Below, in pieces: positions 7,766 through 18,383 of a DNA stretch of 64,000 nt. Positions within the stretch are counted from its first letter, which is position 1; each line of letters starts with the position of its first letter. The DNA comes from Marinomonas balearica (GTDB lineage: Bacteria; Pseudomonadota; Gammaproteobacteria; Pseudomonadales; Marinomonadaceae). The DNA lies in the NCBI RefSeq assembly GCF_004362145.1, contig NZ_SNXC01000009.1, forward strand, positions 124,001-188,000, read 5' to 3'. Made by a program: the position numbers and the translations under genes. The notes under the pieces were generated by a model that saw only the letters and a list, made by a program, of their open reading frames with translations, was not told where the DNA came from and searched no databases.

Positions 7766-8386
7766 ATGTCAGAACTGTCTTTCGACACGAATGAAGCGAA
7801 AATTGCTTACGGGATTGGTCGTCAAATCGGTGATCAACTTAAGAGTGGAGATTTAGGTGAATTGTCTCTTCCACATCTTTACGCTGCAATTGAAGATGCA
7901 CTAAACGGTGCTGAAATGCGTGTACCGGGCGCTGAATTAGAAGCGGCATTTTCTAAGCTTCAAGAAGAAATGGAAGCGAAGTCTAAAGAAGCTGCAAAAG
8001 AAACTGTTGCTGCTGGCGAAGCATTTTTAGCTGAAAATAAAAAAGCTGAAGGTGTTCAGGTTACAGAGAGTGGTTTGCAATATGTTGTACTTGAAGAAGG
8101 TACAGGCGCTATTCCAAACGCTCAGTCTACTGTAAAAGTTCATTACGAAGGTCGTTTGACTGACGGTCAGGTATTTGACAGCTCAATTGCACGTGGTGAG
8201 CCGATCGAGTTTCCTCTAGGCGGTGTTATTGCTGGTTGGACAGAAGGTCTTCAACTTATGAAAGAAGGCGCGAAGTACCAATTTACAATCCCTGCTGAGC
8301 TAGCATACGGCGCACAGGGTGCTGGTGCTATGATCAAGCCTCATTCTGTGCTTGTATTTGATGTAGAGCTTCTAGAAGTTAAATAA
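7766..8386 (+). CDS. fklB: FKBP-type peptidyl-prolyl cis-trans isomerase (FklB/FkpA-like)
   Basis: This isomerase speeds rotation of proline peptide bonds during folding. The N-terminal half (residues 1-95) is the helical FKBP dimerisation domain and ends in an alanine/glutamate-rich helix. The C-terminal half is an FKBP domain with KVHYEGRLTDGQVFDSS, EFPLGGVIAGWTEGL and PAELAYG...IKPHSVLVFDVELLEV. No signal peptide is seen, so a cytoplasmic FklB-like role is favoured. I chose the ATG at 7766 (MSELSF) over the TTG two codons earlier because a TAAGAG lies at suitable distance. A bidirectional terminator follows. Confidence 0.88.
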   Translation: MSELSFDTNEAKIAYGIGRQIGDQLKSGDLGELSLPHLYAAIEDALNGAEMRVPGAELEAAFSKLQEEMEAKSKEAAKETVAAGEAFLAENKKAEGVQVTESGLQYVVLEEGTGAIPNAQSTVKVHYEGRLTDGQVFDSSIARGEPIEFPLGGVIAGWTEGLQLMKEGAKYQFTIPAELAYGAQGAGAMIKPHSVLVFDVELLEVK

Positions 8387-8396
8387 GCTCAATAAG

Positions 8397-8425
8397 AAAT
8401 GGACGGCAGCGCCGTCCATTTTTTT
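8397..8425. terminator. Bidirectional terminator between fklB and the acetyltransferase gene
   Basis: AAATGGACGGC and GCCGTCCATTT form an 11-bp stem with an AGC loop followed by T residues on the plus strand. The A-rich left flank gives a weaker T tract on the minus strand. The converging gene's stop codon lies at its right edge. Confidence 0.85.
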
Positions 8426-8840
8426 AGATTTTTCTTTCCATACGAATGTGTGGCTTTCCTGCATCTAGAAAAACCTTGCCGTCCGTATTAAATCCTATGC
8501 GTTCGTAGAATATTTGAGCGTCTATTTGAGAATTGAGGAATACAGAGTCTAAGCCCATTTCTCGCGCTACCTGAACAGCCCGTCTCATCAACATGATACC
8601 GTAGCCTTGGCTTCGATAATTCGGTAGCACAGCCAGTCGAGAAATTTGACCGTTTTCTGTGAGTCTACACACTCCTGTTGGGACAGCAGTTGTTCCAAAT
8701 GAAACAAAGTGAACAGCATCTTCGTCTTTCCCATCCCATTCATCTTGTTCGTCAAACCCTTGCTCTAAAATAAAAACCTGTTTTCTGACGAAAGTAAGTT
8801 GGGCTTTACTGCTTCCCCAATCGGAGGTTAGTACCTTCAT
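8424..8840 (-). CDS. GNAT family N-acetyltransferase
   Basis: This is a 138-residue acetyl-CoA-dependent N-acetyltransferase of the GNAT fold, resembling the YjcF/ElaA-type members. The acetyl-CoA site is visible as ISRLAVLPNYRSQGYGIMLMRRA (about residues 65-87), with the R-x-x-G-x-G/A signature RSQGYG. The QVFILEQGFDEQDEWDGKD stretch near 20-38 matches the family's substrate-side loop. I chose the ATG at 8840 because GGAGAG lies 5-10 bases upstream; a longer reading from a TTG at 8879 would overlap roxA. It follows roxA by 16 bases and is likely co-transcribed with it. The substrate is unknown. Confidence 0.85.
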   Translation of the reverse strand: MKVLTSDWGSSKAQLTFVRKQVFILEQGFDEQDEWDGKDEDAVHFVSFGTTAVPTGVCRLTENGQISRLAVLPNYRSQGYGIMLMRRAVQVAREMGLDSVFLNSQIDAQIFYERIGFNTDGKVFLDAGKPHIRMERKI

Positions 8841-8856
8841 GTTTCTCTCCTTGTTC

Positions 8857-10050
8857 TTATTCAGTTGGTAAGGCAACAAGTGCTTGGTATTTAAAGAAAA
8901 AGCGTAATAGCGGCTCGAGCTCCTTTGATTGAGATAGATCTAAGCCACTAAAATCGAATTCAGTATCATCGCTGACTGCTTGCACAAACGAGGTAAGATG
9001 GCTGCCTATGACCATTTTTACTCCATTGCAGTAGACGGTGGTGCTTTCTTTGTCTTGGTAATAGCATATACGAGCATCGCCTGGCCTTATAAAACTGGCG
9101 CCTTGCATTGCAAGGTCAAACGTATCATCTTCTTCTGTTTGATTGAGTGCAGGATTAAATTCTGGGTATTTGCTTTCACTCATTGTTTCGCCAAGCCAAT
9201 CGGTAAGTAGCTCAGGCTGCTCAATTAATTCAATCAATTTGCTTCGAAGATGTTCAATGTCGGATTGACAAATTTCACCATGGTGCGGGCGTTCTAAAGG
9301 TTCTTGAGCGCAGAACCTACGTTTTTCTAATGCCGTATTTTCGCTTGCTTGTTCTTCAAGAAGAGTGTTAATGCCTGAAAGTGCTTCACTAGAAGACGGT
9401 GCACGGAATCCAATTGAATAGGTCAAACATTCATTGTCTAGTGAGCGCCCATTGTGTGCAAAGTTAGGAGGTAAGTAGAGGATGTCTCCTGGAGCGACGT
9501 CCCATTCCATTTCGGTTTGTTCTGGAAAACCATCTAAGATATGAAGAGGAGTGTTTTCTAGCGCAGAATCTTCATAGCTGTTTGGTGGTGCTACTTGCCA
9601 ATGGCGTTTTCCAGACATTTGAATCAAAAATACATCGTATTGGTCATAGTGTGGGCCAACACTGCCACCTTCAGTAGCGTAGCTGATCATCACATCGTCT
9701 AAACGCCAGCTGGGTAAAAAGTAAAAGCGCTCTTTTAATGCTTGTACTTCCGGTACCCAATGATCGACGGCTTGTACTAATAACGTCCACTCTTTTTCAG
9801 GTAGGTTTTGGAATGTGTCTTCTTGAAATGGACCTTGCATGAGTTGCCATGGCGTCTTTCCATTTTCGATGACAATTCGTGCTTCCGCCTCTTCTTCCAT
9901 TGAAAGACCTGCCAACTCGTTTGCATCCAGTGGTAATTCAATGTCTGTTAGCCCTCCACGAATAAGCAGGGGTTTTTTCTGCCAGTATTCAGATAGAAAG
10001 GTTTCGAGTGTCATTCCGCCTAAAATGCTAATCGGAGTATCAGAGGTCAT
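8857..10050 (-). CDS. roxA: Ribosomal protein uL16 arginine hydroxylase (cupin/JmjC)
   Basis: This is a 397-residue 2-oxoglutarate and iron(II)-dependent oxygenase of the YcfD/RoxA family, which hydroxylates an arginine of ribosomal protein L16. The double-stranded beta-helix core shows HYDQYDVFLIQMSGKRHWQV (about residues 138-157), supplying the first two iron ligands His and Asp, and the third histidine in LPPNFAHNGRSL near 200. The C-terminal part matches the family's dimerisation and winged-helix regions. The length is normal. GGAAAC lies upstream of the ATG. The neighbouring purB and hflD/mnmA genes reproduce a common gammaproteobacterial arrangement. Confidence 0.88.
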   Translation of the reverse strand: MTSDTPISILGGMTLETFLSEYWQKKPLLIRGGLTDIELPLDANELAGLSMEEEAEARIVIENGKTPWQLMQGPFQEDTFQNLPEKEWTLLVQAVDHWVPEVQALKERFYFLPSWRLDDVMISYATEGGSVGPHYDQYDVFLIQMSGKRHWQVAPPNSYEDSALENTPLHILDGFPEQTEMEWDVAPGDILYLPPNFAHNGRSLDNECLTYSIGFRAPSSSEALSGINTLLEEQASENTALEKRRFCAQEPLERPHHGEICQSDIEHLRSKLIELIEQPELLTDWLGETMSESKYPEFNPALNQTEEDDTFDLAMQGASFIRPGDARICYYQDKESTTVYCNGVKMVIGSHLTSFVQAVSDDTEFDFSGLDLSQSKELEPLLRFFFKYQALVALPTE

Positions 10051-10129
10051 TATGGTTTCCAGTTTTAATTGCGAGCGTCAGTTGTGTTTAAAGTAGCAGA
10101 TTTTTATCAAATGGGTTGCTCAAAATAAG

Positions 10130-10165
10130 TAGGGCGTTGAATCTATGAAAGATATCAACGCCCTA
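10130..10165 (-). terminator. Probable purB terminator
   Basis: TAGGGCGTTGA (10130-10140) pairs with TCAACGCCCTA (10155-10165). On the minus strand the stem is followed by ACTTATTTT, a weak U tract, 37 bases past the purB stop. Confidence 0.6.
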
Positions 10166-10201
10166 AATAATACCTTGAACAAGGTTCGTAATAATTAGTA
10201 A

Positions 10202-11602
<1,401 letters not shown>

Positions 11603-11668
11603 TCAGGGAGCCGCTATTATAGGTGAAAGTGGTTTCGAGTTCTATTGGAACAGAGGGATAGATAGAAA

Positions 11669-11714
11669 AAGACCCCTTCTCCTCCCCCTTAGCAAGGGGA
11701 GGAGAAGGGGTCTT
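11669..11714 (-). terminator. Strong terminator of the isocitrate dehydrogenase gene
   Basis: A perfect 19-bp stem (11669-11687 with 11696-11714, GC-rich, loop of eight bases) lies just after the idh stop on the minus strand and is followed by TTTTT. It is the most stable hairpin I noticed in the window. Confidence 0.9.
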
Positions 11715-11728
11715 AGAGTTTACTAAAA

Positions 11729-13948
11729 TTAGATCGCAGCAAGAATTTCGTTAAAGGTTGCGCTTGGACGCATTACTTTAGTAACGGCATCCAGATCCAT
11801 GTTGTAGTAACCTGATAGACCAGCATCTTTACCTTGAACAGAGTTAAGCTCTTCAACAATCTTAGACTCATTTTCGACCAACGCTTTCGCAACGCTTGCG
11901 AACTTGTCAGCAAGTTCAGCATCGTCAGTTTGAGTCGCTAATGCTTGAGCCCAGTACATTGTTAGGTAAAAATGACTTCCGCGGTTATCAATATCACCTA
12001 CTTTACGAGATGGGGATTTATTGTTATCCAGTAGTTGCTCAGTCGCACGATCTAGGGCAGCAGCCAGTACTTTTGCTTTAGCGTTATCTTGCTTAATGCC
12101 CAATTCTTCAAAAGAGACGGCAGTTGCAAGGAATTCGCCTAAAGAATCCCAACGTAAGTAGTTTTCTTCTTGAAGCTGTTGTACGTGCTTAGGAGCAGAA
12201 CCGCCTGCACCTGTTTCGTACATTCCGCCACCATTCAACATAGGAACGATCGATAGCATTTTCGCTGATGTGCCTAGCTCCATGATTGGGAACAAGTCGG
12301 TTAGGTAATCACGAAGTACGTTACCAGAAACTGAGATAGTATCTTGGCCACGCATCATTCGCTCCATAGAGAAACGAATCGCTTCGTTGTAAGACATGAT
12401 ATGAATTTCAAGACCTTCAAGATCATGATCCTGCAAGTACAGTTTTACTTTTTTGCGTAGTTCATTATCGTGCGCGCGCTCTGCATCTAACCAGAAGACT
12501 GCAGGAGTACCAGAGTTACGAGCTCGTGTAACACCTAATTTTACCCAGTCTTTAATCGGAGCATCTTTCGTTTGGCATGCGCGCCAAATGTCGCCTTTTT
12601 CTACGTCGTGCTGCATTAGGACATTGCCGTCTGCATCAACCACGCGCATTGTACCGTTTTCTTGAACTTCAAACGTCTTATCGTGTGAACCGTACTCTTC
12701 TGCTTTTTGAGCCATAAGGCCAACGTTAGGTACAGTACCCATTGTTGTTGGATCAAATGCACCGTTTGTTTTACAGAAGTTGATAACTTCCTGATAAATA
12801 CGAGCGTATGTGCTTTCAGGCATAACGGCTTTAGTGTCTTTAGTCTTGCCGTCACGTCCCCACATTTTACCAGAACTACGGATCATAGCAGGCATAGAAG
12901 CATCAACAATGACGTCACTTGGTACGTGCAGGTTTGTAATACCACGAACTGAGTCTACCATTGCAATTTCTGGACGGTGCTCGTAGCAATCGTGGATAGA
13001 TTCTAAAATTTCGTCTTGAGTTGACTGTGGAAGAGTTTTGATTTTATCGTAAACGCTGCCGATACCGTTGTTTGGATTAACGCCAATCTCATCGAAAAGG
13101 TCGCCAAATTTGTCCCAAACTTCTTTGTAGTAAACCGTTACAGCGTGACCAAATACGATAGGGTGAGAGACTTTCATCATGGTCGCTTTTACGTGCAGTG
13201 ACCACATGATACCCGCTTCTTTTGCTTCTTGAAGAGATTGCTCGAAGAAGTCGCGAAGTTTGCTTGCACTCATGCGCATTCCGTCAAGTACTTCACCTTC
13301 TAACAAAGGCAACGTTTTCTTAACGTCTACTTCGCCTGATTTGTTTACAAACTCAATGCGTACTTCTTGAGCTTTGTCCATAGTGACAGATTGTTCAGAA
13401 GAGAAAAAGTCGCCATCACGCATATAGTCAGCGTGAGTTTGAGATGTTTTTTGCCATTTACCCATGGAGTGAGGGTTTTTGCGAGCAAACGCTTTTACTG
13501 CAGCAGGCGCACGACGGTCAGAGTTACCTTGACGCAGTACTGGGTTTACAGCACTACCTAGCACTTTAGAGTAGCGAGAATGAATTTCTTTTTCTTCATC
13601 TGTTGCAGGCGCTTCTGGGTAGTCAGGGATTTCGTAGCCTTGTGATTGAAGCTCTTTAATTGTTGCCGTTAATTGAGGAATAGAAGCACTGATGTTCGGC
13701 AGTTTGATGAAGTTAGCATCTGGATCTGCAGTTAATTCACCTAGGAAAGAAAGACCGTCTTCAACTTGCTTATCTTCAGGTAGGCGGTCAGTAAATAAGG
13801 ACAATACGCGCGCTGCCAATGAGATATCCGTCAGTTGCAAGTTGATATCAGCTTCTTTTGCAAATGCCTGAAAAATCGGCAGTAAAGATGCGGTAGCAAG
13901 TGCTGGCGCTTCGTCTGTCAGTGTATAGTAGATAGTGTGCTTTGACAT
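11729..13948 (-). CDS. idh: Isocitrate dehydrogenase, NADP-dependent, monomeric type
   Basis: This enzyme converts isocitrate to 2-oxoglutarate and CO2 in the citric acid cycle, making NADPH. The 739-residue length and sequence landmarks ([11 protein letters not shown] near 104, [18 protein letters not shown] near 132, [17 protein letters not shown] near 255, [18 protein letters not shown] near 548, [22 protein letters not shown] near 575) are those of the monomeric class (IDH-II). That class is not closely related in sequence to the dimeric Icd of E. coli. The gene lies next to the rluE-nudJ-mnmA-hflD cluster, where E. coli carries its dimeric icd. Confidence 0.94.
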   Translation of the reverse strand: MSKHTIYYTLTDEAPALATASLLPIFQAFAKEADINLQLTDISLAARVLSLFTDRLPEDKQVEDGLSFLGELTADPDANFIKLPNISASIPQLTATIKELQSQGYEIPDYPEAPATDEEKEIHSRYSKVLGSAVNPVLRQGNSDRRAPAAVKAFARKNPHSMGKWQKTSQTHADYMRDGDFFSSEQSVTMDKAQEVRIEFVNKSGEVDVKKTLPLLEGEVLDGMRMSASKLRDFFEQSLQEAKEAGIMWSLHVKATMMKVSHPIVFGHAVTVYYKEVWDKFGDLFDEIGVNPNNGIGSVYDKIKTLPQSTQDEILESIHDCYEHRPEIAMVDSVRGITNLHVPSDVIVDASMPAMIRSSGKMWGRDGKTKDTKAVMPESTYARIYQEVINFCKTNGAFDPTTMGTVPNVGLMAQKAEEYGSHDKTFEVQENGTMRVVDADGNVLMQHDVEKGDIWRACQTKDAPIKDWVKLGVTRARNSGTPAVFWLDAERAHDNELRKKVKLYLQDHDLEGLEIHIMSYNEAIRFSMERMMRGQDTISVSGNVLRDYLTDLFPIMELGTSAKMLSIVPMLNGGGMYETGAGGSAPKHVQQLQEENYLRWDSLGEFLATAVSFEELGIKQDNAKAKVLAAALDRATEQLLDNNKSPSRKVGDIDNRGSHFYLTMYWAQALATQTDDAELADKFASVAKALVENESKIVEELNSVQGKDAGLSGYYNMDLDAVTKVMRPSATFNEILAAI

Positions 13949-14318
13949 GTAATTCCCCTAACGTTTATGGCCTGATTGTTTGCCAATGAATAGAAGGTGA
14001 CTTATGGTCGCCATTCCTTTTAAAAACCTCAAAATGACTTTTCAAGGTTTTTGTATCGACACCGTGTTTTACATTTAGATATCGACTTCGAGTGTCGTCT
14101 AAGGCCAAATGTGCGTTTTTAATAAATGATGTCGAGTATAAACTCGCGAATATAGTACATAAAATTAATTCAGAGTGACATTGCAGGAGGATATAGTGGG
14201 AATTGATGCCACCTATATAGTCCTATTTGTACAGGCGAGTTTACAATGAATTCTTAAATTAACCCCGCCTAACATTCAGTTAAGCGGTTGTTAAATAGAT
14301 GTTTTTTTTAGGATCGTA
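13949..14318. other. Intergenic region between hflD and idh with hairpins, no gene seen
   Basis: This 370-base stretch should hold the idh promoter. Two inverted repeats are visible. ATATAGTGG (14191-14199) faces CCACCTATAT (14209-14218) with one bulged base. A hairpin AACCGCTTAAC/GTTAGGCGGGGTT on the minus strand (about 14255-14295) lies downstream of hflD and may be a weak terminator, although no T tract follows it. Confidence 0.4.
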
Positions 14319-14942
14319 TTATGCGTCGAGTGCTTTTAGCAATGCTTTACGTTTAAAAACTAAATGCCAGCGTTTGCCGCCCAATTGACGCCAAAGCATC
14401 GAGGCTCGGATTCCGGCCATTAAAATCGCGCGCACTTGGTTAGCGACATGGGGCTGTTGAAGAAAGCGGCTGTCTCCTTGAACTTGAACTCGAAACGGGA
14501 GTGTGCTCAACGTGTCTTGATACATGCCAGCAATGCCTGCTATTACGTTTTCGTGCATTTCGTCTTCATAATGCTCAGACTGACGTTCAATCTGCTGAAT
14601 TCGGTTCCCTATTGCACTGAGCATATCAGGGTGCTTTTTTAGTTTATTTTCTAGGTGTACGAGACTCAATGCATATCGAAGTGTCTCTGGATTGACCTCT
14701 GCTCTATCTTTACCAAACGTCTGTCGGGCGATACGGCGACCAAGCATGAGATTTTGCTTATAATCCCATTCCCCACCATATATCTCTTCGGTGTTACTAG
14801 CGTTAACGGTCAAAATGCTTTTGATGAGAGGCAAAGTTTCTTCCCTAGGAGCGTTGCCATTCTTGGCGAGCTGGGAAACAAGGTCTGCCGCTTGAAAAAC
14901 AGCAGACAGTGCGATGGATTGATACTTTTCTTGTTGGCTCAC
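14319..14942 (-). CDS. hflD: HflD family protein
   Basis: This 207-residue protein belongs to the HflD family (YcfC), peripheral inner-membrane proteins. The E. coli member was found because it binds phage lambda CII and affects lysogeny; its normal cellular role is unclear. Visible landmarks are the N-terminal ALSAVFQAADLVSQLAKNG, the central LMLGRRIARQTFGKD (about 67-81), HLENKLKKHPDMLSAIGNRI (about 96-115) and the C-terminal VRAILMAGIRASMLWRQLGGKRW. It follows mnmA on the minus strand after 76 bases, the same pairing as in E. coli. The long inverted repeat in that spacer may affect their relative expression. Confidence 0.9.
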   Translation of the reverse strand: MSQQEKYQSIALSAVFQAADLVSQLAKNGNAPREETLPLIKSILTVNASNTEEIYGGEWDYKQNLMLGRRIARQTFGKDRAEVNPETLRYALSLVHLENKLKKHPDMLSAIGNRIQQIERQSEHYEDEMHENVIAGIAGMYQDTLSTLPFRVQVQGDSRFLQQPHVANQVRAILMAGIRASMLWRQLGGKRWHLVFKRKALLKALDA

Positions 14943-14965
14943 AGAGGTTATCCAAATCTTATCGC

Positions 14966-15010
14966 TTTACTCAATGGATCACTGGTGTATTTGTTTATCC
15001 GTTGAGTAAA
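14966..15010. repeat. Inverted repeat between mnmA and hflD
   Basis: TTTACTCAATGGAT (14966-14979) and ATCCGTTGAGTAAA (14997-15010) are complementary apart from one T-G pair, with a 17-base spacer. No T tract follows on the minus strand. It may be a processing site or partial terminator within the operon. Confidence 0.5.
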
Positions 15011-15018
15011 AAGCAAAA

Positions 15019-16134
15019 TTAATTTTTGTTAAAGGCGATGTTTATGATTCCGCCACCGAGACAATTCTCTCCTACGTAAAATACGACGGATTGCCCAGGT
15101 GTGATGGCTCTTTGTGGTTCCTTAAAACTGACTTCCACTCGGCCATCTTTTAGTTCTGAGATGACGCACTCTTGATCAGGTTGTCGATAACGACACTTTG
15201 CCACGCAGGTAAGAGGGAATTGCGGTTTCTCACGTGCCACCCAGTCGAAATTATCTGCAATAAGATGAGTTTTATAGAGCGAAGGGTGTTCCCCGCCTTG
15301 CGTCACTTGCAAGACATTTCTTTCAAGGTCTTTCGCAACAACGTACCAAGGCTCGTCTGGGTATTTAGAAAGCCCACCAATGCCCAAGCCTTGTCTCTGG
15401 CCGATTGTGTGGTACATGAGTCCGTGGTGTTGAGCAATTATATCGCCTTCTAGGGTTTCTATGTCACCCGGTTGAGCGGGCAAATATTGTTCTAGAAAGT
15501 CTTTAAAACGTCTTTCACCGATGAAGCAAATACCGGTGCTGTCTTTTTTATTGTGCGTGATTAGGTTGTGCTCTTCTGCAAGTCGGCGAACTTCTGGTTT
15601 TTCCAATTCACCGACAGGAAAAAACGTTTTCGCGATTTCATTCTTTCCAACGGCATAAAGGAAGTAACTTTGATCTTTGTTGTTATCTAACCCTTTTAAC
15701 AGAAGGGCGTTGCCATCTTGGTCTTCACCTTTTCTTACATAGTGACCCGTTGCTATGTAATCCGCGCCTAATGTCAGTGCGTATTCTAAAAAGGCTTTAA
15801 ACTTAATTTCTTTGTTGCATAAGATGTCGGGGTTGGGCGTCCTGCCTGCTTTGTATTCTTCTAAAAAGTGTTCGAAAACATTGTCCCAATATTCTGCCGC
15901 AAAGTTTGCTGTGTGCAGTTTAATACCCAATTTATCGCAAACAGCCTGAGCGTCGGCCAAATCTTCTTTTGCCGTACAATATTCTGTTCCGTCGTCCTCG
16001 TCCCAGTTTTTCATAAACAGGCCTTCGACGTTATAGCCTTGCTGCATCAAAATAAGAGCCGAAACGGAGGAATCAACACCGCCGGACATGCCAACGATAA
16101 CCTTAGTATTGGGGTTGTTTTCTGAACTGTTCAT
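15019..16134 (-). CDS. mnmA: tRNA-specific 2-thiouridylase MnmA
   Basis: MnmA adds sulfur to uridine 34 of the tRNAs for Lys, Glu and Gln, using ATP and a persulfide relay. The 371-residue sequence shows the PP-loop [11 protein letters not shown] at residues 15-25, the catalytic cysteine at 106 in [12 protein letters not shown] and the persulfide cysteine at 203 in [12 protein letters not shown]. The C-terminal barrel that grips tRNA includes GLGIGG and YVVAKD. Length and motifs are complete. It sits between nudJ and hflD in the usual gammaproteobacterial order; the 193-base gap to nudJ leaves room for its own promoter. Confidence 0.96.
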   Translation of the reverse strand: MNSSENNPNTKVIVGMSGGVDSSVSALILMQQGYNVEGLFMKNWDEDDGTEYCTAKEDLADAQAVCDKLGIKLHTANFAAEYWDNVFEHFLEEYKAGRTPNPDILCNKEIKFKAFLEYALTLGADYIATGHYVRKGEDQDGNALLLKGLDNNKDQSYFLYAVGKNEIAKTFFPVGELEKPEVRRLAEEHNLITHNKKDSTGICFIGERRFKDFLEQYLPAQPGDIETLEGDIIAQHHGLMYHTIGQRQGLGIGGLSKYPDEPWYVVAKDLERNVLQVTQGGEHPSLYKTHLIADNFDWVAREKPQFPLTCVAKCRYRQPDQECVISELKDGRVEVSFKEPQRAITPGQSVVFYVGENCLGGGIINIAFNKN

Positions 16135-16327
16135 TGTGTCTCTAGTAGTATCGCGAGAAAATCAAACGTGCATTTTTCGAAATGCACTCAGAATCTCACA
16201 TTGAAATAATGAGTAAATTAATTAGATTGTACACCAGTTCGAGAAATGGAACGATATTGCGATGAATAAGTCAGTGTTTATTGCAAATTATGGTGTTTCA
16301 TTGATCTTAAAAATCGGCATGTACAGG

Positions 16328-16792
16328 CTATAAATAATCGTTACATATGGCATCAAGTGGGATAAGTGATCTCTTGGATTTTGCGTATGATGTTAAGTCA
16401 TCAATGCACTTTTTTACAAGAGGGCTTCTTAATGCATGTGCATTAATCTCAGTTTCGCTAAGCCAAACGCTTTCAATGATGTCGGGGTCGAGCTCAAACG
16501 ATACTTGCTCTAAAGCATCGCACACGATGCAAATGCGATGGTACGTATCGGCTCCATGGAATGGCGTTAAAGTATAAAAACCGAGAATGCCTTTAGGTTT
16601 GACGCGCCATCCTGACTCTTCATATGTTTCTCGGATGACCGCGGATACGATACTTTCGTTATTTTCGACGTGCCCCGCGGGTTGGTTGAGTACGGTTATC
16701 CCGTCCTGTATTTCCTTTACCATGAGAAACTGATCGTCTTTTTGCACTATTGCGGCCACGGTTAGGTGCGGCTGTCCGTTTATTTTGCTCAA
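16328..16792 (-). CDS. nudJ: NUDIX hydrolase, NudJ-like phosphatase
   Basis: This is a 154-residue Nudix enzyme resembling E. coli NudJ, which hydrolyses nucleoside di/triphosphates and HMP pyrophosphate. The Nudix box is complete: G-HVENN-E-SIVSAVI-RE-T-YEE-S-G-W at about residues 41-63. The best start is the TTG at 16792 (MSKINGQPHLTVAAIV), because the next in-frame methionine would delete the first core strand; AGGT lies upstream. The first 134 bases overlap the 3' end of rluE in another frame, an unusually long overlap implying translational coupling or an extended RluE tail. Confidence 0.88.
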   Translation of the reverse strand: MSKINGQPHLTVAAIVQKDDQFLMVKEIQDGITVLNQPAGHVENNESIVSAVIRETYEESGWRVKPKGILGFYTLTPFHGADTYHRICIVCDALEQVSFELDPDIIESVWLSETEINAHALRSPLVKKCIDDLTSYAKSKRSLIPLDAICNDYL

Positions 16793-17363
16793 ATTCGGAT
16801 ACCTGTTGTTTAAGTTGTTGAGTGAGCTCGACTTCGGTGGATTCGCCTGATTTCAAATTCGCTAATGAATATGGCCCGATAGAATATCGTATTAGCCTCA
16901 AGGTAGGGAATCCGACTGCTGCAGTCATTCTTCTTACTTGTCTATTTCTTCCCTCGGTTATCGTGAGTGCGATCCAAGAAGTGGGGATATTCGCACGATA
17001 GCGTACGGCGGGGACTCTGTCCCAGACGTCGGGGGCAGTCATTTTTTCACAGATTGCTGGCTTGGTAGGCCCGTCTTTTAGAGTAATGCCATTAGAAAGC
17101 GATTCAATTGCGTCATCCGTAATCTCTCCCTCAATCTGCACCCAATACGTTTTGGGCATTTTAAAGTTTGGTGATGCAATTAAGTGTTGAAGGGAGCCAT
17201 TGTTGGTCAGCAACAATAGCCCTTCAGAATCGTAATCTAATCGACCCGCTGCGTAGACATCGGGGTTATTTACGTAGTTGGCTAATGTCTCTTTTCCATC
17301 ATCAGAGGTAAATTGGCTCAGTACACGAAAGGGTTTGTTTAAAATGATCAGTTGTTGCGGCAT
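16659..17363 (-). CDS. rluE: 23S rRNA pseudouridine synthase, RluE type with basic tail
   Basis: This is a stand-alone RsuA/RluB/E/F-class pseudouridine synthase; RluE modifies U2457 of 23S rRNA. It lacks an S4 domain and begins directly with the catalytic domain (LIILNKPFRVLSQFT). The catalytic aspartate lies in AAGRLDYDSEGLLLLTNNG near residues 39-57, and the conserved TEGRNRQVRRMTAAVGFPTLRLIRYSIGPY follows near 135-164. After about residue 188 comes a tail of some 45 residues rich in Arg, Lys, Gly, Asn and Thr, which is encoded over the beginning of nudJ. Such tails can bind RNA, but this one may simply be read-out of the overlap. Confidence 0.88.
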   Translation of the reverse strand: MPQQLIILNKPFRVLSQFTSDDGKETLANYVNNPDVYAAGRLDYDSEGLLLLTNNGSLQHLIASPNFKMPKTYWVQIEGEITDDAIESLSNGITLKDGPTKPAICEKMTAPDVWDRVPAVRYRANIPTSWIALTITEGRNRQVRRMTAAVGFPTLRLIRYSIGPYSLANLKSGESTEVELTQQLKQQVSEFEQNKRTAAPNRGRNSAKRRSVSHGKGNTGRDNRTQPTRGARRK

Positions 17364-17481
17364 TTATTGAGTCTGACATTATTTAAGAATGAATAGGCGC
17401 AATAATACCATCTTCCTGTCTTATCCAGTAAGGGAAGTCAGACCGTTTCATGAATTACGTTATATTGTGCTAAAAACGCAA

Positions 17482-17739
17482 TCACGCGGGCAGTGTGTCT
17501 TTATTCTCGATGCTTTCGTTTTCATTAACGGCAAAGCCAACGGGTGTTATATCTACGGCATGGAGACCTCTCTTGCCGGGGCTGACGTCAAAAGTGACAG
17601 ATTGACCAGCTTTTAGTGTTTTATAGCCTTCCACATTGATTGCAGAATAATGGATGAACAAATCCTCATCAAAGCTGTCTGATACGATAAAGCCATATCC
17701 CTTAGCATTATTAAACCATTTAACAGATCCGCGGTGCAT
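17482..17739 (-). CDS. cspD: Cold shock domain protein, CspD-like
   Basis: This is an 85-residue single-stranded nucleic acid-binding protein of the cold shock family. The core MHRGSVKWFNNAKGYGFIVSD includes RNP1 (KGYGFI), and DLFIHYSAI is RNP2. After the five-stranded domain (about 68 residues) it has a short acidic tail, as CspD often does; CspD inhibits replication in stationary phase in E. coli. It is divergent from clpS with 274 bases between the two start codons, the same cspD/clpS/clpA neighbourhood as in enterics. Assignment to CspD rather than another Csp rests on tail and context. Confidence 0.85.
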   Translation of the reverse strand: MHRGSVKWFNNAKGYGFIVSDSFDEDLFIHYSAINVEGYKTLKAGQSVTFDVSPGKRGLHAVDITPVGFAVNENESIENKDTLPA

Positions 17740-18013
17740 GAGTCACTCCTTAAACACTCTAAATGGCTGTTGTAGGTAAACAGCCTCTTACTCACATTTG
17801 GTTCAAGATTTGAACTCTGAAGAGTGCTACCATGAGAAGATTATTTTAACAAATATGTAAATAACCGTTGATTGCACAAATCAAAGCCCTCATAAATGAG
17901 ATTAGAAGTGGTTTGGCAATTTGTAAAATGTAAGAGTGATCTGTTTATAAACTCGCAAAAATTGCGTCGTTATATGTGGATTGCGTGTAATTTTGTAGTC
18001 TTTGAGGCTTAAG

Positions 18014-18367
18014 ATGTTTGTTTTTCAACAAATTCAACTAAATTTAGAAGACGAGGATCAATACGGACACTCGTCAGTCGCTACGGCACCAGATGATGTA
18101 GAGTTGTCACCTCCCTCCATGTATCAGGTGGTTTTGTTCAACGATGATTATACGCCAATGGATTTTGTCGTATTTGTCTTACAACGCTTTTTCAATATGG
18201 ACAGTGAAAAGGCAGAGAAGGTGATGTTAGAAGTTCATATGAAAGGGAAAGGTGTGTGCGGAGTGTTTCCATTCGGCATCGCTGAAACCAAAGTGGCACA
18301 GGTGCAACAATTTGTGCAACAAAATGAACACCCCCTAATGTGCGACTTACAACGAGTCGACGGATAG
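18014..18367 (+). CDS. clpS: ClpS adaptor for N-degron substrates
   Basis: ClpS hands proteins with destabilising N-terminal residues (Leu, Phe, Tyr, Trp) to ClpAP. The 117-residue protein has a flexible N-terminal segment and then the core: [50 protein letters not shown], which holds the conserved NDDYTPM loop and the HxxGKGxCG motif that shape the binding pocket. I chose the ATG at 18014 because TTGAGG is correctly placed before it; the TTG at 18002 would overlap that site. clpA follows 16 bases after the stop, so the two form an operon. Confidence 0.93.
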   Translation: MFVFQQIQLNLEDEDQYGHSSVATAPDDVELSPPSMYQVVLFNDDYTPMDFVVFVLQRFFNMDSEKAEKVMLEVHMKGKGVCGVFPFGIAETKVAQVQQFVQQNEHPLMCDLQRVDG

Positions 18368-18383
18368 AGATGAGGGACAGGCT

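Noticed and set aside
11669..11714. Dispersed repeat element or attenuator
   Set aside because: The 19-bp hairpin directly follows the idh stop and runs into T residues on that strand. An ordinary terminator explains it.
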